Below the pieces are notes generated by a model. It made no database searches, was not told the DNA's origin, and saw nothing but the letters and a program-made list of their open reading frames with translations. Below, piece by piece: positions 1-12,395 of a stretch of DNA of 64,000 nucleotides. The DNA comes from Cryptomeria japonica (Eukaryota; Streptophyta; Pinopsida; Cupressales; Cupressaceae). A program made the translations under genes and the position numbers. The stretch lies in assembly GCF_030272615.1 (NCBI RefSeq), contig NC_081409.1:22632260-22696259 (forward strand). The letters run 5' to 3'. Numbering within the stretch: position 1 is the first letter of the stretch; each line of letters begins with the position of its first letter.

Positions 1-52
1 CTTCAATTTCAGCCCTATCATGACCTTCATTGATTAGTGTTTCAATTGCAAC

Positions 53-1266
53 CTAGGTCATTTTCTTCCTAATAGTGGGTGCAATTTGTTCTTGATGAAC
101 TTTTAAGCCTTTTTCCCAAATAGTGCCAAATTTTTCTTCTTCTTCATCAGCTGGAGCTTTCAATAAATGTTGTGCATAAGATTCCAGTGTGGCCTCATCT
201 ACTTCATATCCCATCGACATGATCCAGACTGTTCTAGGCTCGACTACCTCCATCATACATTCATCCTTATTTACCATAAAACAAATAGTATCTTTATATT
301 TTTCTACAATTTCATTTGGAATTCTAGCTCTAATTTTTATCTCTTCTTGGAATGTTTTAAAAAATGCCCACAGATTATCCTTTTGTTTTTTATCACCTTG
401 ACTATCTAATATCTATGCTATCTAGGTGGCTACCGGTCTATCAAAATACCACTGTATTTTACCATAATCGGGAATCATATTTAAAAACTAAAATGCCAAA
501 CATATGATAAAAGATCCATACCGAAAAGTGTTTTTCTTATCTTGCTTTATTTTCTGAAGATTTTTCATTAACTCCTTCAGCATCACACTGCATAGGTCAT
601 AGTGTGCATCCTCCTTCACCATTTGATGTGCAATGAGGATGTTATTACTAGCGACATAGTTCAGCCAGTTTGACTGATAAACTTTGTAACCGATTACCAT
701 TGCTGAAAATTTTACATCAATATCTCTAATATCATCTACTCTCATTGATATACTATCGAAGGTGGCACCGGCGAGTTTGCACAGTTCGGTGTTGGAGAGT
801 TTTGACCTAGGGCTGTGTAAACCTCTACCCTTGTGAAGGAAAGTGATGTTCTTGATGACTTCCTCAGTGATTTTATATGGCTGGTCCAATCATATGAATT
901 CCCATGGATGCGGCTAAGAATATATCAGACCCATTCATCTTCATCAAATGATAGAAAATCTATAAACTGGGTAAAACCCTTCCTCTGCAAATGTGCATAT
1001 TCTAACTTCAACTGATTGTTGGTGATCAGATTTTCAGTGAAAACACAAGACATTTCATAACTCCCAATCTCCTCAATATTGCAATGGATGTATTCCCTAA
1101 TGTCTTTAGTGTGAAGAACACCATGGAAAACACTCAAAAACACTCCCAAAGGGTCATCCAAAAGAGATTTAAAAGGATACTTCTTAAATTCCGGATGGGG
1201 GTGGTTCTTGATTTCCACCACCAAATAGTATCAACATTCGATGATGAAGCCATGATAGATAACTAG
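53..1266 (-). pseudogene. Decayed 3' ORF of a retroelement, unknown domain
   Basis: Minus-strand coding-like sequence downstream of the zinc-knuckle region of the same element. Open pieces lie at 1224-925, 889-488 and 277-53, separated by stops and frame changes. Residues include an acidic tail (DEEEEKF) and a hydrophobic/aromatic stretch near 500-540. I see no integrase, reverse transcriptase or protease motif, so this is not ordinary Copia pol. The family is not recognised. It continues past the left window edge, so the element's full content is unknown. Confidence 0.4.
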
Positions 1267-1714
1267 GGTTTCATCAGATGATAAATACCTCAAGATCTTG
1301 TCAGATGATGAAATGCTCTTTGAATATAGATGCTCACACAAATCACCTTTGGACTCTTGAAATCGCTCTTCAGAATGCTCAATCGCTATGTGAAGAAATA
1401 ACTTAATGTTTTCCCTTTTATCACCATTAACCCTAATTTTTCACTATCATAAATGCTACTGGAGAAACTGACCGGATCACATAATCTGCTTATAGGTTCC
1501 GGTAAATGCTTGAATTCACTTGAGTATCCATCCACAATTAGAATTATTTAACTACATACCTAATCCGAGGTGTTTTCATGATCTTCAATGATTTGCCTAC
1601 CCCTAAGGCAGAGTGCCTTAGTTACTGGATGAAGTTCCTGCTCCCATTGCAGGACCTAATGGCTCTATTTGTTGATCTATCGGTGGAGTGTCTAAATTCC
1701 TAACCTATCTTCTC

Positions 1715-2095
1715 TCATGTTTTTTTTCTGATATCTTCAACCTTTGCCTTTCCCTTCTCATCTGTATTTCCATCAGCTACCTGTGGATTTTTACTTTTGC
1801 AATATTTAGCAATATGTCCAATCTTGTTACATGCATAACAAACAATATTGTTCTTCTGAATTGCTTTGTTATACCCTTGATTTCCTTGATTTCCTTTTGA
1901 TCTACATTGGTTATCCATATGTCCAAATCTACAACATGCATGAGATCTGACATTTTTAAGACCGATGGATGATGCATTATTCTGATTATTCCTATTTCTG
2001 CAATGACTTGCTATATGACCATATTTATTACAAACAAAGCATGTACCATTGAATTTGTGAGAATTTGGTCATCTTACCAGTGATTTTTGGTTTTA
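1715..2095 (-). pseudogene. Zinc-knuckle region (nucleocapsid-like)
   Basis: Two clear CX2CX4HX4C knuckles read on the minus strand: CFVCNKYGHIASHC at 2041-2000 and CYACNKIGHIAKYC at 1840-1799. Between them is a degenerate third (GHMDNQC) that has lost its first cysteine. Knuckles of this kind belong to retroelement nucleocapsid proteins and bind the element's RNA. The linker is rich in Asn, Gln and Gly. A stop at about 1715 and several stops just upstream separate it from the coiled-coil part, so the reading frame is broken. Confidence 0.7.
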
Positions 2096-2116
2096 GTTGT
2101 TGGCATTATTCTACTT

Positions 2117-2787
2117 CTAACCAGATGATTGATCTTGTTGTGTAGTATCAGAGCTCTCTCCTACTTCATATCCAAGACCTCTCCTGTCATTAGCATCTCT
2201 CTGGCTCCTTAGCAGTTCATCAAGTCTTACAGAGCTGGCTTTGAACTTGTCTTTGTACTCATTTGTAGTGGCTAAGTCATCTCTCATGATTATGATCTGT
2301 CTCTCAAGTTCTTGTTCATTATTCCGGGACTGAAGCAACTCAAGTTTCTACATGTCATTCTCATGTGTCAGTCTATTGCATTCCTCAAACATGTCTGTCA
2401 ATGTTTGAGCTAGGTTTTCTTCATTCTTTTTTCTGTCTTCAATGTCCTTGCACATTCTCATGGTTAGGGCTTGCATTTCATTCTTCAAGGTAATATTCTC
2501 CCAAGTAAGTTTCTGACATTGATCCTTCAAAGCATCTTCCTCATCACTACTCTGATTTTGTAGTTGATCATAGAGTTCCTTCCTCTTGGCTTGAACATAT
2601 GATAGATTTCCTTACAATGAAATGATGTTTTCTCTAGCTTGCATTAGGTCATTCTTTAGTTTACTATTTTCCACCTGCTCATTATCAAGATCCTCAAGAG
2701 CTAGTTGAACCTGTTGCTGCAAATTGGTTTCCATTGATTCCAAGTTCTGGATCTTCCTCAAGTTGTTAGACTTCTTCTGAGGAACTA
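2117..2787 (-). pseudogene. Coiled-coil N-terminal region of the retroelement ORF
   Basis: Reading on the minus strand straight after the primer-binding site, the sequence encodes long heptad-like runs rich in Leu, Glu, Lys and Gln (for example LQQQVQLALEDLDNEQVENS) with few prolines, as expected of a coiled coil. Stops near 2612 and 2345 break it into three pieces. It takes the place of a capsid domain: no recognisable gag core is visible between the primer-binding site and the zinc knuckles. The likely role is self-association of a structural protein, which is inference. Confidence 0.5.
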
Positions 2788-2801
2788 AGCTCTGATACCA
2801 A
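2788..2801 (-). promoter_or_regulatory. Primer-binding site (initiator Met tRNA type)
   Basis: The minus strand reads TGGTATCAGAGCTT immediately after the LTR. TGGTATCAGAGC is the standard complement of the plant initiator-Met tRNA 3' end and primes minus-strand DNA synthesis. It fixes the orientation of the element (minus) and the inner edge of the LTR. Confidence 0.85.
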
Positions 2802-2802
2802 T

Positions 2803-3775
2803 TGTTGGAACCCAAGAACACTGAGAGAGAGATGTGAATCAATGTTCTACCGACAAATAAATTTATGAACTTATTGCTTATGAACCAGTTAACAAAAAAT
2901 AAAATTAAAGTGCATAAACCAAATAACACATAAATCAACAACACCATAACACCAGAATTTATATGTTGAAAACCCTATAAAGGGAAAAACCACGATGGGC
3001 TGATACCCACAATATCTATATACTTAATCAAGGTATACAAACATTACATAGAGGGGATTGCACATACAATCAAGCTCACCGCCTAGAGCTCACTGCTCAA
3101 ACATAAGTCTCACTAACTTACACTACATTACACAATGATTACATAAAAAAATATACTTAATGAATGCATCTGACCATGCTGGATAAGTTCCGGTTAAAGC
3201 TCTATCAACCACTATGAACCAGTTTACTGATACTCTGTTTTGCTACCGGTTGAGACTATGCACGTGAAACTGCACACAAAAGATTTCACTCACCGACCAA
3301 ATCACATACCATCAATCTCTGACTAATTCACATCCAAAATCACATCTTCATTAACATCAAATCCATTGCTAAAAATATCTCCCTTAAATACCCCCTATCT
3401 TTTCATCATGTCGGCCTCAATGAAGAAAATAAACCTGTCGGCTTCCGGATCATAACGTAAATCATGTATTATCCCGATGATCATGTTGATGACAACCTTC
3501 ACACACCATAAATTCCACAATTGATTTTACCAAGGTCCCAAAATACCTTAACCGAGTCCCAAATACACATTACCGATACCAAAACTAATCAATTAACAAG
3601 ACTTAAAAAAAGTATGTGTATGTCGGTTGTGTATGGTATATACTGGTTAGCCCATTGAATACATAATGATAAGTCAATGAATCTTGATGATAAATATCAA
3701 CACTTGAAGATGAGTTGCCATCAATGACAACCCTAAATGCAATTCACCTTACCAGATGAGTGTCAATTGCCAACA
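2803..3775 (-). repeat. 5' LTR of the left-edge retroelement
   Basis: A 973-bp LTR bounded by TGTTGG at 2803 and CCAACA at 3775 (6-bp inverted termini), with the iMet primer-binding site directly inside it. Its outer end (minus strand, TGTTGGCAATTGACAC) closely matches the start of the solo LTR at 11392, so the two belong to one family in opposite orientation. The second LTR of this element must lie left of the window. Confidence 0.8.
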
Positions 3776-4229
3776 ATTGTATAGAGGCTTGCCTCAGTCA
3801 GACCCCTATTTAGGTGTTTCCATTGCCGTAGACAACCAGATAGATAGATTGGAAAATAATATTGGTAAATTGGTCCATCCTGCATATGCACATATCTATC
3901 ATGATCATAACCATCATATAAAATCCTAACATCTATGCATGTCATATAACCATAAAAAATAGCATATAGGCATATGCATTTATCCATGCATCCAACATCA
4001 AACACCTATTAGGAGCATCATAATCATCATAGCATCATCATGAAACTATCATCACATAACACCATTATATAGTCTATCATAGTCCATAATATATGTCCAT
4101 ACTCATATATAACAAAAAATGAATTGCTGTCAAAATCATAGTCATCTCATATATCAAAAAGAATAAAGATGTGTCAAATCAAGGTGCAGTAAATATCATC
4201 CCTGTCAGGTCATCGCTCTCCCTATCTAT
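3776..4229. other. No feature recognised
   Basis: AT-rich sequence outside the LTR. The short minus-strand ORF at 4005-3763 has no recognisable motif and overlaps the LTR end. Nothing else is supported. Confidence 0.5.
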
Positions 4230-5850
4230 GGCAGTAGGATTTTCCCATCCTGATAAGGGACCAGGTGGTGGGGGCCCCAATACTCTCATCACCACCAACT
4301 CTCTAGATGTCTGAGACTAAGTTTTCCACATCTATCTCCTCTCAACAAAGGAAGACACCTATTGATCTACTAGCACTAAATCCCGTAGAGGCCTCTATAA
4401 TAGCAGGCCTATTGTAGAGCCCTCTTTGTTGTTCATCGTGCCTCTGTAACCTCAATGAACACCTAAGTTAGTCTTGTTGGTGCTAGGTTCTACCAAACTA
4501 CATCTCTCTCTTTGCACAACTAGGTAACATCTACTTAGGGGCATGTCAGCTGTGCCTTCAACCCATCTAGCTCTGCATCCATCTCATGCATCCTGGCTAC
4601 CATCTCTACCCCTGGCTACTTATAGTGCCTCCTCTATTACCTCTACCTCTGTCCCATAGGAATCCTCTCTCCTACCATCACATCCAGAGCCACTCATAGC
4701 CTATCTCTCTCAGCATGTAAGCTATTAGCTCGCGCCCTCTCCCTTTATGCCTTAGTCTTCCCTACATCTTCCTTAGCCCTCTACTTACCAACCTCATCCT
4801 CCAAGCTTGTTACTCAAGCACTCTCAGTATCCCTCTTAGCCACCACCTAATCATACATCTCTAGACTAATCTATGGCTATACTGGTGGATGTGGTACTAC
4901 TGGGGCATGTACCTGTGGTGCTACCAAAACATGTACTTGTGGCACTGGTTGTGCCTTTACCTATGAACCCTGTACCAATTCTTGTGGAGGGATTTGTACC
5001 ATCCTTCCTAGTGCTCTCTACCTAGGCACTTGTCATACCATCATTCTCCTCTCCTCTCCTCCTGCACCCACCTTGACCATGGAGACATCTTCGTCCCCTC
5101 CCTCCTCCACCTTGCCTCCCAATGCCTAGTCTACCATTGGTGCAACCTCATCTAGCTCCAGGACACCTAGGATGCTCAATGTCATCAACCTGTGGGCATC
5201 CCACCACACACTGTATCCACCTGCCATGCCAACATCCACAATGTTTGCTCATGGATCCTAGGGCACTAGCATCATTGCACTAAAGCTGCTTTGACCATGC
5301 TCTAGTTGTATCACATCTCCCCAAGTGTTGGTCTCATGGGTGATCTATGGATGTGTCCTCTCCTCTCCTACAATGTCTTATTGGACACCGAATTATGGCA
5401 TCACCCTATGTGGCAGATACTGGTCAATCACATGGACCATCTGATCCATCAACCAAAAGTGAGTCTATGCAAATGCAAGTTAATGTCGATCCTCATCCTA
5501 GGCATTACATGTCCTATATGGCCTCCAAGTGAAATCTTGCATCTCATCAATGCATTATCTCTAGAAACCCATTGCTCCCATTTGAGTGTAGTGAAGGAGG
5601 CCACTATACCTATCAGTGTAAGGATGGTTGGGTTGTCGATCTCTGACCCCTATTGGATAACATACAACAATATGATCGAAGGCCCATCTATGTAATAATG
5701 TAACCCTTGTTCCTAAACTCTTGTACCCCTGATACACACACATGTGGATATCATGATACAATTGGCTGAACATGACGTATCTATAGGCATCTTGTGTCCC
5801 CATAGCTACCATCCTATATAAATGGGTAAAAGTAAAAAGTTGTGTCACAC
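4230..5850 (-). pseudogene. C-terminal part of a PMD-like gene (plant mobile domain)
   Basis: On the minus strand, 5848-5561 encodes an open segment with features of the aminotransferase-like plant mobile domain: GYKSLGTRVTLLHRW followed about 15 residues later by VRDRQPNHPY. Downstream (5100-4880) comes a Pro/Val/Gln-rich tail (repeats of PQVHV type). After that (4800-4680) is a charged Arg/Glu/Ala stretch that looks coiled-coil. Many in-frame stops show it is dead. PMD proteins occur both as host genes and inside transposons. The matching N-terminal part lies at 10010-10530 on the same strand. Confidence 0.55.
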
Positions 5851-6500
5851 TTTTATAAAGGAAATGGCTAATGTTGATTCAACTTTTTAAATTGAATCAA
5901 TATAAAGTGAAATATATGTTTTGAATTTTGAAATGATGTAAACTAATAAAATGTATATTCTTTTGTGTATTTTATGTTTGTAATTTTTATAAAATATTAA
6001 AAAATTATTTGAATATAGTTTTGTATAATGTAAACACTATAATTTTGATGCTAATAAAATGTTGAAATTGAAGTTCCACAAGATGCCACACTTTATTTAA
6101 TAAATTTTACCTTTTTTTTTTAATTTTTTTTCGTGTATATTGATTAAAAAAAATTTGATCGATAATATTAGTTTTGTTAATATAGCAAAAGGAAAATTAC
6201 ATCTTCAAAATATGGAAACAATTTCTGCCAAAAAGCTACCACCAACCAGCCAAACCACCCAACCCAGACAAAACCACCCAGCCAAAACCATCATTACAAA
6301 CCACCACCCCACAAAGTTTCTATAGTATCACTTCATACAAAATTGCATCTAGTCGATACAAAGCATGATTAAACAAAATGTTTATGGCATAATCCAAAAA
6401 TCATAGAGACAAAGAATAAACTTGCAAACACAACCAACACAAAAAAATGTAATTCACATAGAGCTACCCAAAGAGATTGCCAAGGTATGCTCCCTGCCCA
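5851..6500. other. AT-rich sequence without a gene
   Basis: Strongly AT-rich, including poly-T/poly-A tracts near 6111-6130. No coding potential beyond a short unsupported ORF at 6140-6325. Confidence 0.5.
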
Positions 6501-6539
6501 CTAGCTCAACCCTCATGCTTCTGGTTCTTGGCCTTATCC

Positions 6540-6900
6540 TTCATGTTGTCGCTTCCCCATCCTCAGCCTCCACCCGATCTTGACGAATCATCTCCTCCAT
6601 CTCTCTAATTTACGCAAACATCTTCAACGCCTCCCACCCTCTCCTCGTCACCGCTCTGAATCTTGCCTTTGTCGCCTCTTGCCGCCTGAGAAAGGGGATA
6701 AAATTGCCTCTCAAATCTTGGTGGACCTCCAATGCCCCATCAGAAATGTAAAAGCCAACGCCCAGTACAACCCACTCTAGGAGCGACTCCAAGTTGTTGA
6801 GGAACTCCTCTGGGATTACAACCTTAATTACCCTATGGACCTACTCAGATGAGGAATCCAACTCAAGTCCCCACGCCATATTAAGGTAATATATATCCAT
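6540..6900 (-). pseudogene. Decayed ORF of unknown function
   Basis: A minus-strand open stretch at 6792-6610, extendable upstream through a few more codons (EEFLNNLESLLEWVVLG and a following basic Arg-rich part). Composition is protein-like (Trp, Arg, Glu), but no family is recognised. It lies on the same strand as the RNase H fragment at 7450-7780, from which it may be separated domain debris. Confidence 0.25.
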
Positions 6901-7449
6901 ATGGGTCTGATATCAGTGCCCAATCACACCCACTTATTCACCAAGGACCAACTGCACACTCCTAATCGACAAAGGGTCCTTAGAGAGGATTGGGCTCTTC
7001 AGCCTGTACACCGAGACCGGTCCCCAAAATGTGGTGAGAAGTTTGGAGGTCTTCAATGTGAAATTGGTCTCCATTGTAGACTAGAAAGCTAGAGTTTTAA
7101 ATTTAAACTGATCCGTGAGAAAACCATGCACACAAATCAAAAATCTTGTTGAAGATGCAAAGAATGTCACACACATCCCCACTCTCTTCATAAATGCACT
7201 CACATCAAGCTCTGTCATCACTGCAAAAAAAGATGACATTAATTGCCCACATTAGTCAAGCCAGCCAATGCACACGGTAAGAGAACTAAATATCCTCATC
7301 ACACGCATCACATTAAATAATTAAGGATGAAAGATATTTAGGTTGTATAAGAATGCCATTGGATAGTTGCATCATCATCCCACCATCTCACCACACATCT
7401 ATCCAATTCACATGCCACATTGGACAATGAGTCCATCACCTCATTCCCC

Positions 7450-7785
7450 TCCCCTCCAGATATGAGAAATATGAAAATTCTGGAAAGCGTTGAGTTTTGA
7501 AGAAATAATTGAAATGAAATTATTAATCCACCAACTCAGAGACATTCCTTTCTCAATTGCATCCACCACCACCTTAGCTTCATTGTTCGTCCCATTTTAC
7601 AGCCTCTGCGCCCCTTTAAAAAGGACCTTCCCCTCATCATTTCGAGCAACACATCCAACATTTGAGATGCCCAGGTTACCTCTTGATGCCCCATCAAAGT
7701 TAATCTTAATCCATCCCTACTCCGGCCTAGCCCACACCTCTTCATCTCCCTTAAACACCTTACCCAAAGGATGAACCCTGGAAAA
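7450..7785 (-). pseudogene. RNase H-like fragment (LINE-type C-terminus)
   Basis: Minus-strand translation from about 7720 gives KINFDGASRGN, then VGCVARNDEGKVLFKG and NGTNNEAKVVVDAIEKG. These match the first three conserved blocks of the plant RNase H-like domain found at the end of LINE polyproteins and in host RNase H-like proteins (first Asp in NFDGA, Glu in NNEA). One in-frame stop sits between the second and third blocks. No reverse transcriptase is visible upstream, so this is an isolated relic. Confidence 0.65.
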
Positions 7786-8042
7786 CCCATGAACAGGTTG
7801 TGTATATTGCTAACTTGAAACTTTAGTGCATGGATATATTTTTTACTATTTTTTTATAAATCTATATTTTTCAATAAATTTGAAAAGTTGCATATACTGA
7901 AATATAAATCTTTCCATTTTCCGCCACCTTTTTTAATTTATTATTTATCCAAATTAGAAAAGAATTATATCATCTTGACATAGATTCTTTTCTCTTGTGC
8001 ATCATATTTTTAAATAAATTTTAGTATTTTTTCTTGTCAAGA

Positions 8043-8372
8043 TAATCAATCTTATATTTAAGTGTTGATGACCTATTTTCAATAAAAATAAAATGTAAAA
8101 TATAAAAAATAATTGAAATATTAAAAGATATATTTTAGAATATTCACTTGTATATCTTTAAAAGGGTATTTTTACATTTCAAAATAAATATTATTTATAA
8201 GAGTAGGTAATCAATCTTATATTTAAGTGCTGATGACCTATTTTCAATAAAAATAAAATGTAAAATATAAAAAATAATTGAAATATTAAAAGATATATTT
8301 TAGAATATTCACTTGTATATCTTTAAAAGGGTATTTTTACATTTCAAAATAAATATTATTTATAAGAGTAGG
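8043..8372. repeat. 165-bp perfect-period tandem duplication
   Basis: Copy 1 is 8043-8207 and copy 2 is 8208-8372, head to tail with no spacer. By eye they differ at only one base (GTTGATG against GCTGATG near the start). The unit is AT-rich and non-coding. The near identity means a recent duplication. Confidence 0.9.
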
Positions 8373-8451
8373 AGTTGTTGAAACATTGATTTTTTTTAAA
8401 CAAAAACAAAAAATTGGTAATTAGATCCAAAGTGGTATAAAATATACATTT

Positions 8452-9878
8452 TGTTGGCATTTTCATGAAGATTGCATTAATGATATGTTATGTTGTCATT
8501 GATATCAATTGAACTGGTAATGCTATTAATGATATTGCTGATAGTATTGTTATTGATATTATCTTGCAACCAGTAGGAAGAACTTTGTGAAGGATATTGT
8601 AAACTGGTATGTAAGTTTATGAGTTGAACCGGTAAACCGATGTATAAGGTTAAACCTTTCTATGTTATGTAACCGGTAAACCCTGTTAGTTGTTTTTTGC
8701 TAAACCCTAACCAATTAAGGTTGTTGAATTGGTTATGTTGGTTTATGATCTGATGGTGACACGTAAGGTCATTGTATGAAGACAAGTTCAAATTGTTTTT
8801 GCGCCTTTGTTTGTCTAGGGAAGGAGCAAAGTGTATTGCATCTAATGCAAAGCGCGTAATGAGTTACTGACCTCGATGAAGCCGTAATCAAGGAGCATTT
8901 GAGGTTTTCTTGATTGATGTGAAGAGATTGTTATGTAATCCTATGGTCATGCTTGTACCGACTTTTTTGTAATCTCGATGATGAGAGGATTAGATTTTTG
9001 TTGTGTTACCGACCTAATTGATTTATATTTAAGGTCAATGAAGTTGTTTTGTTTTAGCGTTGGCAAGAGTTGGTAGAAATCAGTTGAGTGTGTGGTTGCC
9101 TAACCAAAGAATGAGTTTGTGGTTTGAGTAAAGGCAGATAGAATCCTAAATGGATATGATCAAGAAAATGTAGTGCTATTCAGACAGATCAAGAAACTCT
9201 TGTTGTTTTTTGACGATTACAGTAGAATTGAAATCCCCTAACTAGGTAAGCTCTAACAAGCTTGGTTACCTATTAAATCCTCTAATTTGGTGGTCCATTA
9301 GATTGGATTCTCAAATCCTCTACCGAGGTTACTCCTTACAGGGTATTTGCTTCTAACAAGGCATTTGTAGTCAATCCCTTAACCGAGTGATTCCTAACAA
9401 GATCAGTTCTTAACAGGACTTTTGTAAAAGCTTTAACAAGCTAGTCTCCTAACAAGGAGAACTTCAAAAGAGTTCAAATATTTTCTTGTGAGTCCCATCT
9501 CACCATGGTTTTTACCTATTTGGGTTTTCCACGTATAAATACTTGTGTCATGTGGTGAATATTTTTGTGGTTATGATCTTATTGTTGATTTGATTATTTC
9601 TGATAAGGCATGATAACCAAAAGCATTATGAAATGAAGTATGTTGGGAAATGAAGCATTTGAATTTTTACAAGTTTGATGTTGTTCACTGTTAAGTTATT
9701 GTAACAGTCAATCGGTATTCTTATGAGTATTGATCTTGACAGTGGTATTTCATTGATAAATTTACTTTGAGCGATTGAGTTTGAGTTTGGGAAGTTTCTA
9801 TCAGCTTTTCTATTTACTAATTCACCCCCCCCCCCTCTCAATAATCTACCAAATACTTATTCTTTCATCATACCATCA
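8452..9878 (+). repeat. Solo LTR with target-site duplication CATTT
   Basis: Begins TGTTGGCATT at 8452 and ends CCATCA at 9878. CATTT flanks it at 8447-8451 and 9879-9883. Near the 3' end is the pyrimidine tract TTCACCCCCCCCCCCTCTCA typical of some Copia LTRs, and a short TATAAA-like stretch lies near 9533. No internal region or second LTR adjoins it, so recombination between two LTRs has probably removed the rest. It sits inside the split PMD-like gene. Confidence 0.65.
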
Positions 9879-10009
9879 CATTTAGTAGACACTTTCAATT
9901 GGAAAATTTGTGGTCCATATATAAATCATCTATAATGAATCTATATAGACCATACGTTGGATTAAAATTAATTTTTAGTTAGAAATACTTAAATTGACTT
10001 TTATTGATA

Positions 10010-10530
10010 AGTTGGCTTGAAACGTGACACGGTACAGTAATTTTACCCAAACACCTTGACCATCTAAGAGTAAACCCATGGTCACTGAGATCAAGCATCA
10101 AGGCCCATTGATGAGGTTAAATATAAGACAAAACTAGGGATTCACTGGCTCCTCTCCATTGTTAGCTCTAATCACATCCTAGTGTGATCCATAAGTAAAC
10201 CATCAATCTAACATGTCGGCTACAAATAATGCTCTCCATCTGCTAACTGGTATTGTGGAATGACCCCTCTAATAGGCAATCACAAGATCCTCTAGACATC
10301 CTCAAGAGTGATGGAGGACTCATCTATAGGTGGATGAAAGGTGCAAGTACTGTTATGCCATCTCTTGATTAGGGCTGTAATCATCACATTGTGCAAATAG
10401 ACACATGAGTACTCTGATACATAACCCAATCCCAACTCTACAAGCACCATCCACTTCAGGAAGCACAATCTCTACCGCAATGCCAGGGTTGAGAACCAAT
10501 ACTCGTGAGACTCAATCTGAGCTATAACGT
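10010..10530 (-). pseudogene. N-terminal part of a PMD-like gene
   Basis: The minus strand around 10380-10255 reads ALIKRWHNSTCTFHPP then SSITLEDV, a stop, and LPIRGV. This is the pattern of the plant mobile domain N-terminus (LVERW...TFHLP...TLEDV...LGLPI). Upstream (10500-10390) WMVLVELGLGYVSEY also fits. Two stops fall inside the conserved block. It is the same strand and family as the C-terminal part at 4230-5850, so both are probably one gene interrupted by later insertions. Confidence 0.6.
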
Positions 10531-10560
10531 ATCCTGCATCTAGCAACCCATGCCAGTCAG

Positions 10561-11391
10561 CTCTTTTCTAGCAATTTTCCCTCCTGTGCTTGCCAGGACA
10601 TCCCCTCACTTGCCATTTTTCCTTATCCCTTTTCCCTCCCTTCACATTGGGCCCTCCTAGGAAAAGACATCATTTAGCCCAACAAAGGCATTAAACTAAT
10701 AGTGCAAACGCTATTCAATAGGTGTAGATGCCACTTTGTTGTTAGTCTCATTTTCTTGCCTTGGTGCAGATGTCGATCACTAGATTGACATCTACACATG
10801 CACCTTTCCACCCTCGTAGATGGCCCCCATCTACATAGGTGTGGCTCTCTAGACAAAGATGTTGTTAGAGGGGCACAAACACTGAACTGATAATCAATGT
10901 TTGTGCCCCAAATTTTTACCTACCCTAATATCTAGCATTAAATGCACCATTAATGTGCCTAACCTACTAAATGACAAAGGTAGGATTAGGTACTCATAGG
11001 GGCTCTATGCTTAGGTGGCCACTGGTATCATTAGACGTGCTCTCCTTACCTGTAAGTGGTGTGGGATGATCGACATGGTGGTTGCACTTTGTTCTAGAGG
11101 GTCCTTCACTTGTGAACTGGATGTGTGAAAGTGACCCTTCCATGGGCCTTGTGTGGCCTATATATGCCTTTCCTCCACCCTTCTAACCCTTGTTCTTCAA
11201 TTCATTTTCCTTCTTGTTGGCCCGTTCCTTTGCCATATTCTTTCTTTTCCTCCTCTCTTTCATTTTCCTCCATTTTTCTTCTTTTCAAGAATTTTCCCAT
11301 AAAATTTAATTTTTCTGCCCAAATTCTTGAGGGGGTGTCCCTTACCCGCATCTTGCCTACAAGACTCCATTTGACTCACTAGGGCATATTC
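10561..11391. other. No feature recognised
   Basis: Mixed sequence with a pyrimidine-rich stretch (11170-11320). The plus-strand ORF at 11125-11382 is mostly Ser/Phe/Pro from that tract and has no motif. Nothing else is supported. Confidence 0.4.
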
Positions 11392-12340
11392 TATTGGCAA
11401 TTGACACTTATCTGATGGATATTGATGCTTGATTAATGGTTTAGGGTTGTCATTGATGGCAACTCTTCTTGTCATTCCTATCCGATAATGACAGATCTTG
11501 ATATCCGAAAGTGGATGTCGATCGGTAGCCAGTTAATTGGTATTTTAGGTTGAGCAAAGCAATTTTGGTCTGGAAGCTTTTTGGTGATTGTGTTGTTATG
11601 AATCGTGCATGGGATGATTGGGCTGACATAGAGACATAATTTTATCATCGATTTGGTAATCCGCATTTGTTTTTGGTGATCCAGTCAAGCTGACTCATGA
11701 TTACACGTTACATCATCAGGTTGACTTGATAAATGATTATTTTGTGATTACGGATATATAAGACCGGTACAGAAGATCTTTTTGGTGTGTGGTGTGATTG
11801 ATATGCGAGCGAGTGGTGATCGAGAATCCTTTGTAGCACAATTTCACGTGCACATTCTTGATCTGGTAGCTGTCTAAGACAAAAAATAGAGTTGAGTTGT
11901 AGAATAGATACAGTCAGAGATTTGGCACTTAACAGGAACTCATCTAGGCATTGTTAGATGCTATTTTGGAGTTCTTTCATTGTATTGCATTACTGTAATT
12001 AATCAGTAAGGCAGTGAGCCTTCCGAGGTTGTAGCCCTTATTGTAATTGAGCAATGAGCTCTAGGTAGTGTGCCTGAATACTTGTGCATTCCCCCTCTTA
12101 TATTATTGTTTTTCTACTAGCCATAGTGGAATAATATTGTGGGTTCAAATCTCACTGTGGTTTTTCCCATTTGGGTTTCCACATAAAAATCTTGGTGTTA
12201 TGATTTTGTGGTTGGTTGTTTTGAGTTTTTGCATTTCAGATTCATGCTTATGCTTTTGGTGGTTTAAAATTAAATTAGAAAATCTGATAACTAGTAGAAC
12301 ACCAATTCACCCCCCCTCTCAATGTTCCTTGATTCCAACA
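11392..12340 (+). repeat. Solo LTR with target-site duplication TATTC
   Basis: A 949-bp LTR from TATTGGCAATTGACAC (first bases mutated from TGTTGG) to GATTCCAACA. TATTC flanks it at 11387-11391 and 12341-12345. It contains TTCACCCCCCCTCTCAATG near its end. It is the same family as the LTR at 2803-3775. No internal sequence remains. Confidence 0.85.
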
Positions 12341-12380
12341 TATTCTTCTTTTATCTATCGCCAATTTATTGATGCCACAT

Positions 12381-12395
12381 AAAAAAGGGGCAAAA
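12381..12395 (+). promoter_or_regulatory. Polypurine tract before an LTR start
   Basis: AAAAAAGGGGCAAAA directly precedes TGTAGACACCTAAAA. The same tract-plus-LTR-start pair occurs on the other strand at 23610-23581, which supports its role as plus-strand primer. Confidence 0.6.

Noticed and set aside
12068-12382. 104-codon plus-strand ORF
   Set aside because: It lies inside the solo LTR 11392-12340 and runs across its boundary; no motif.
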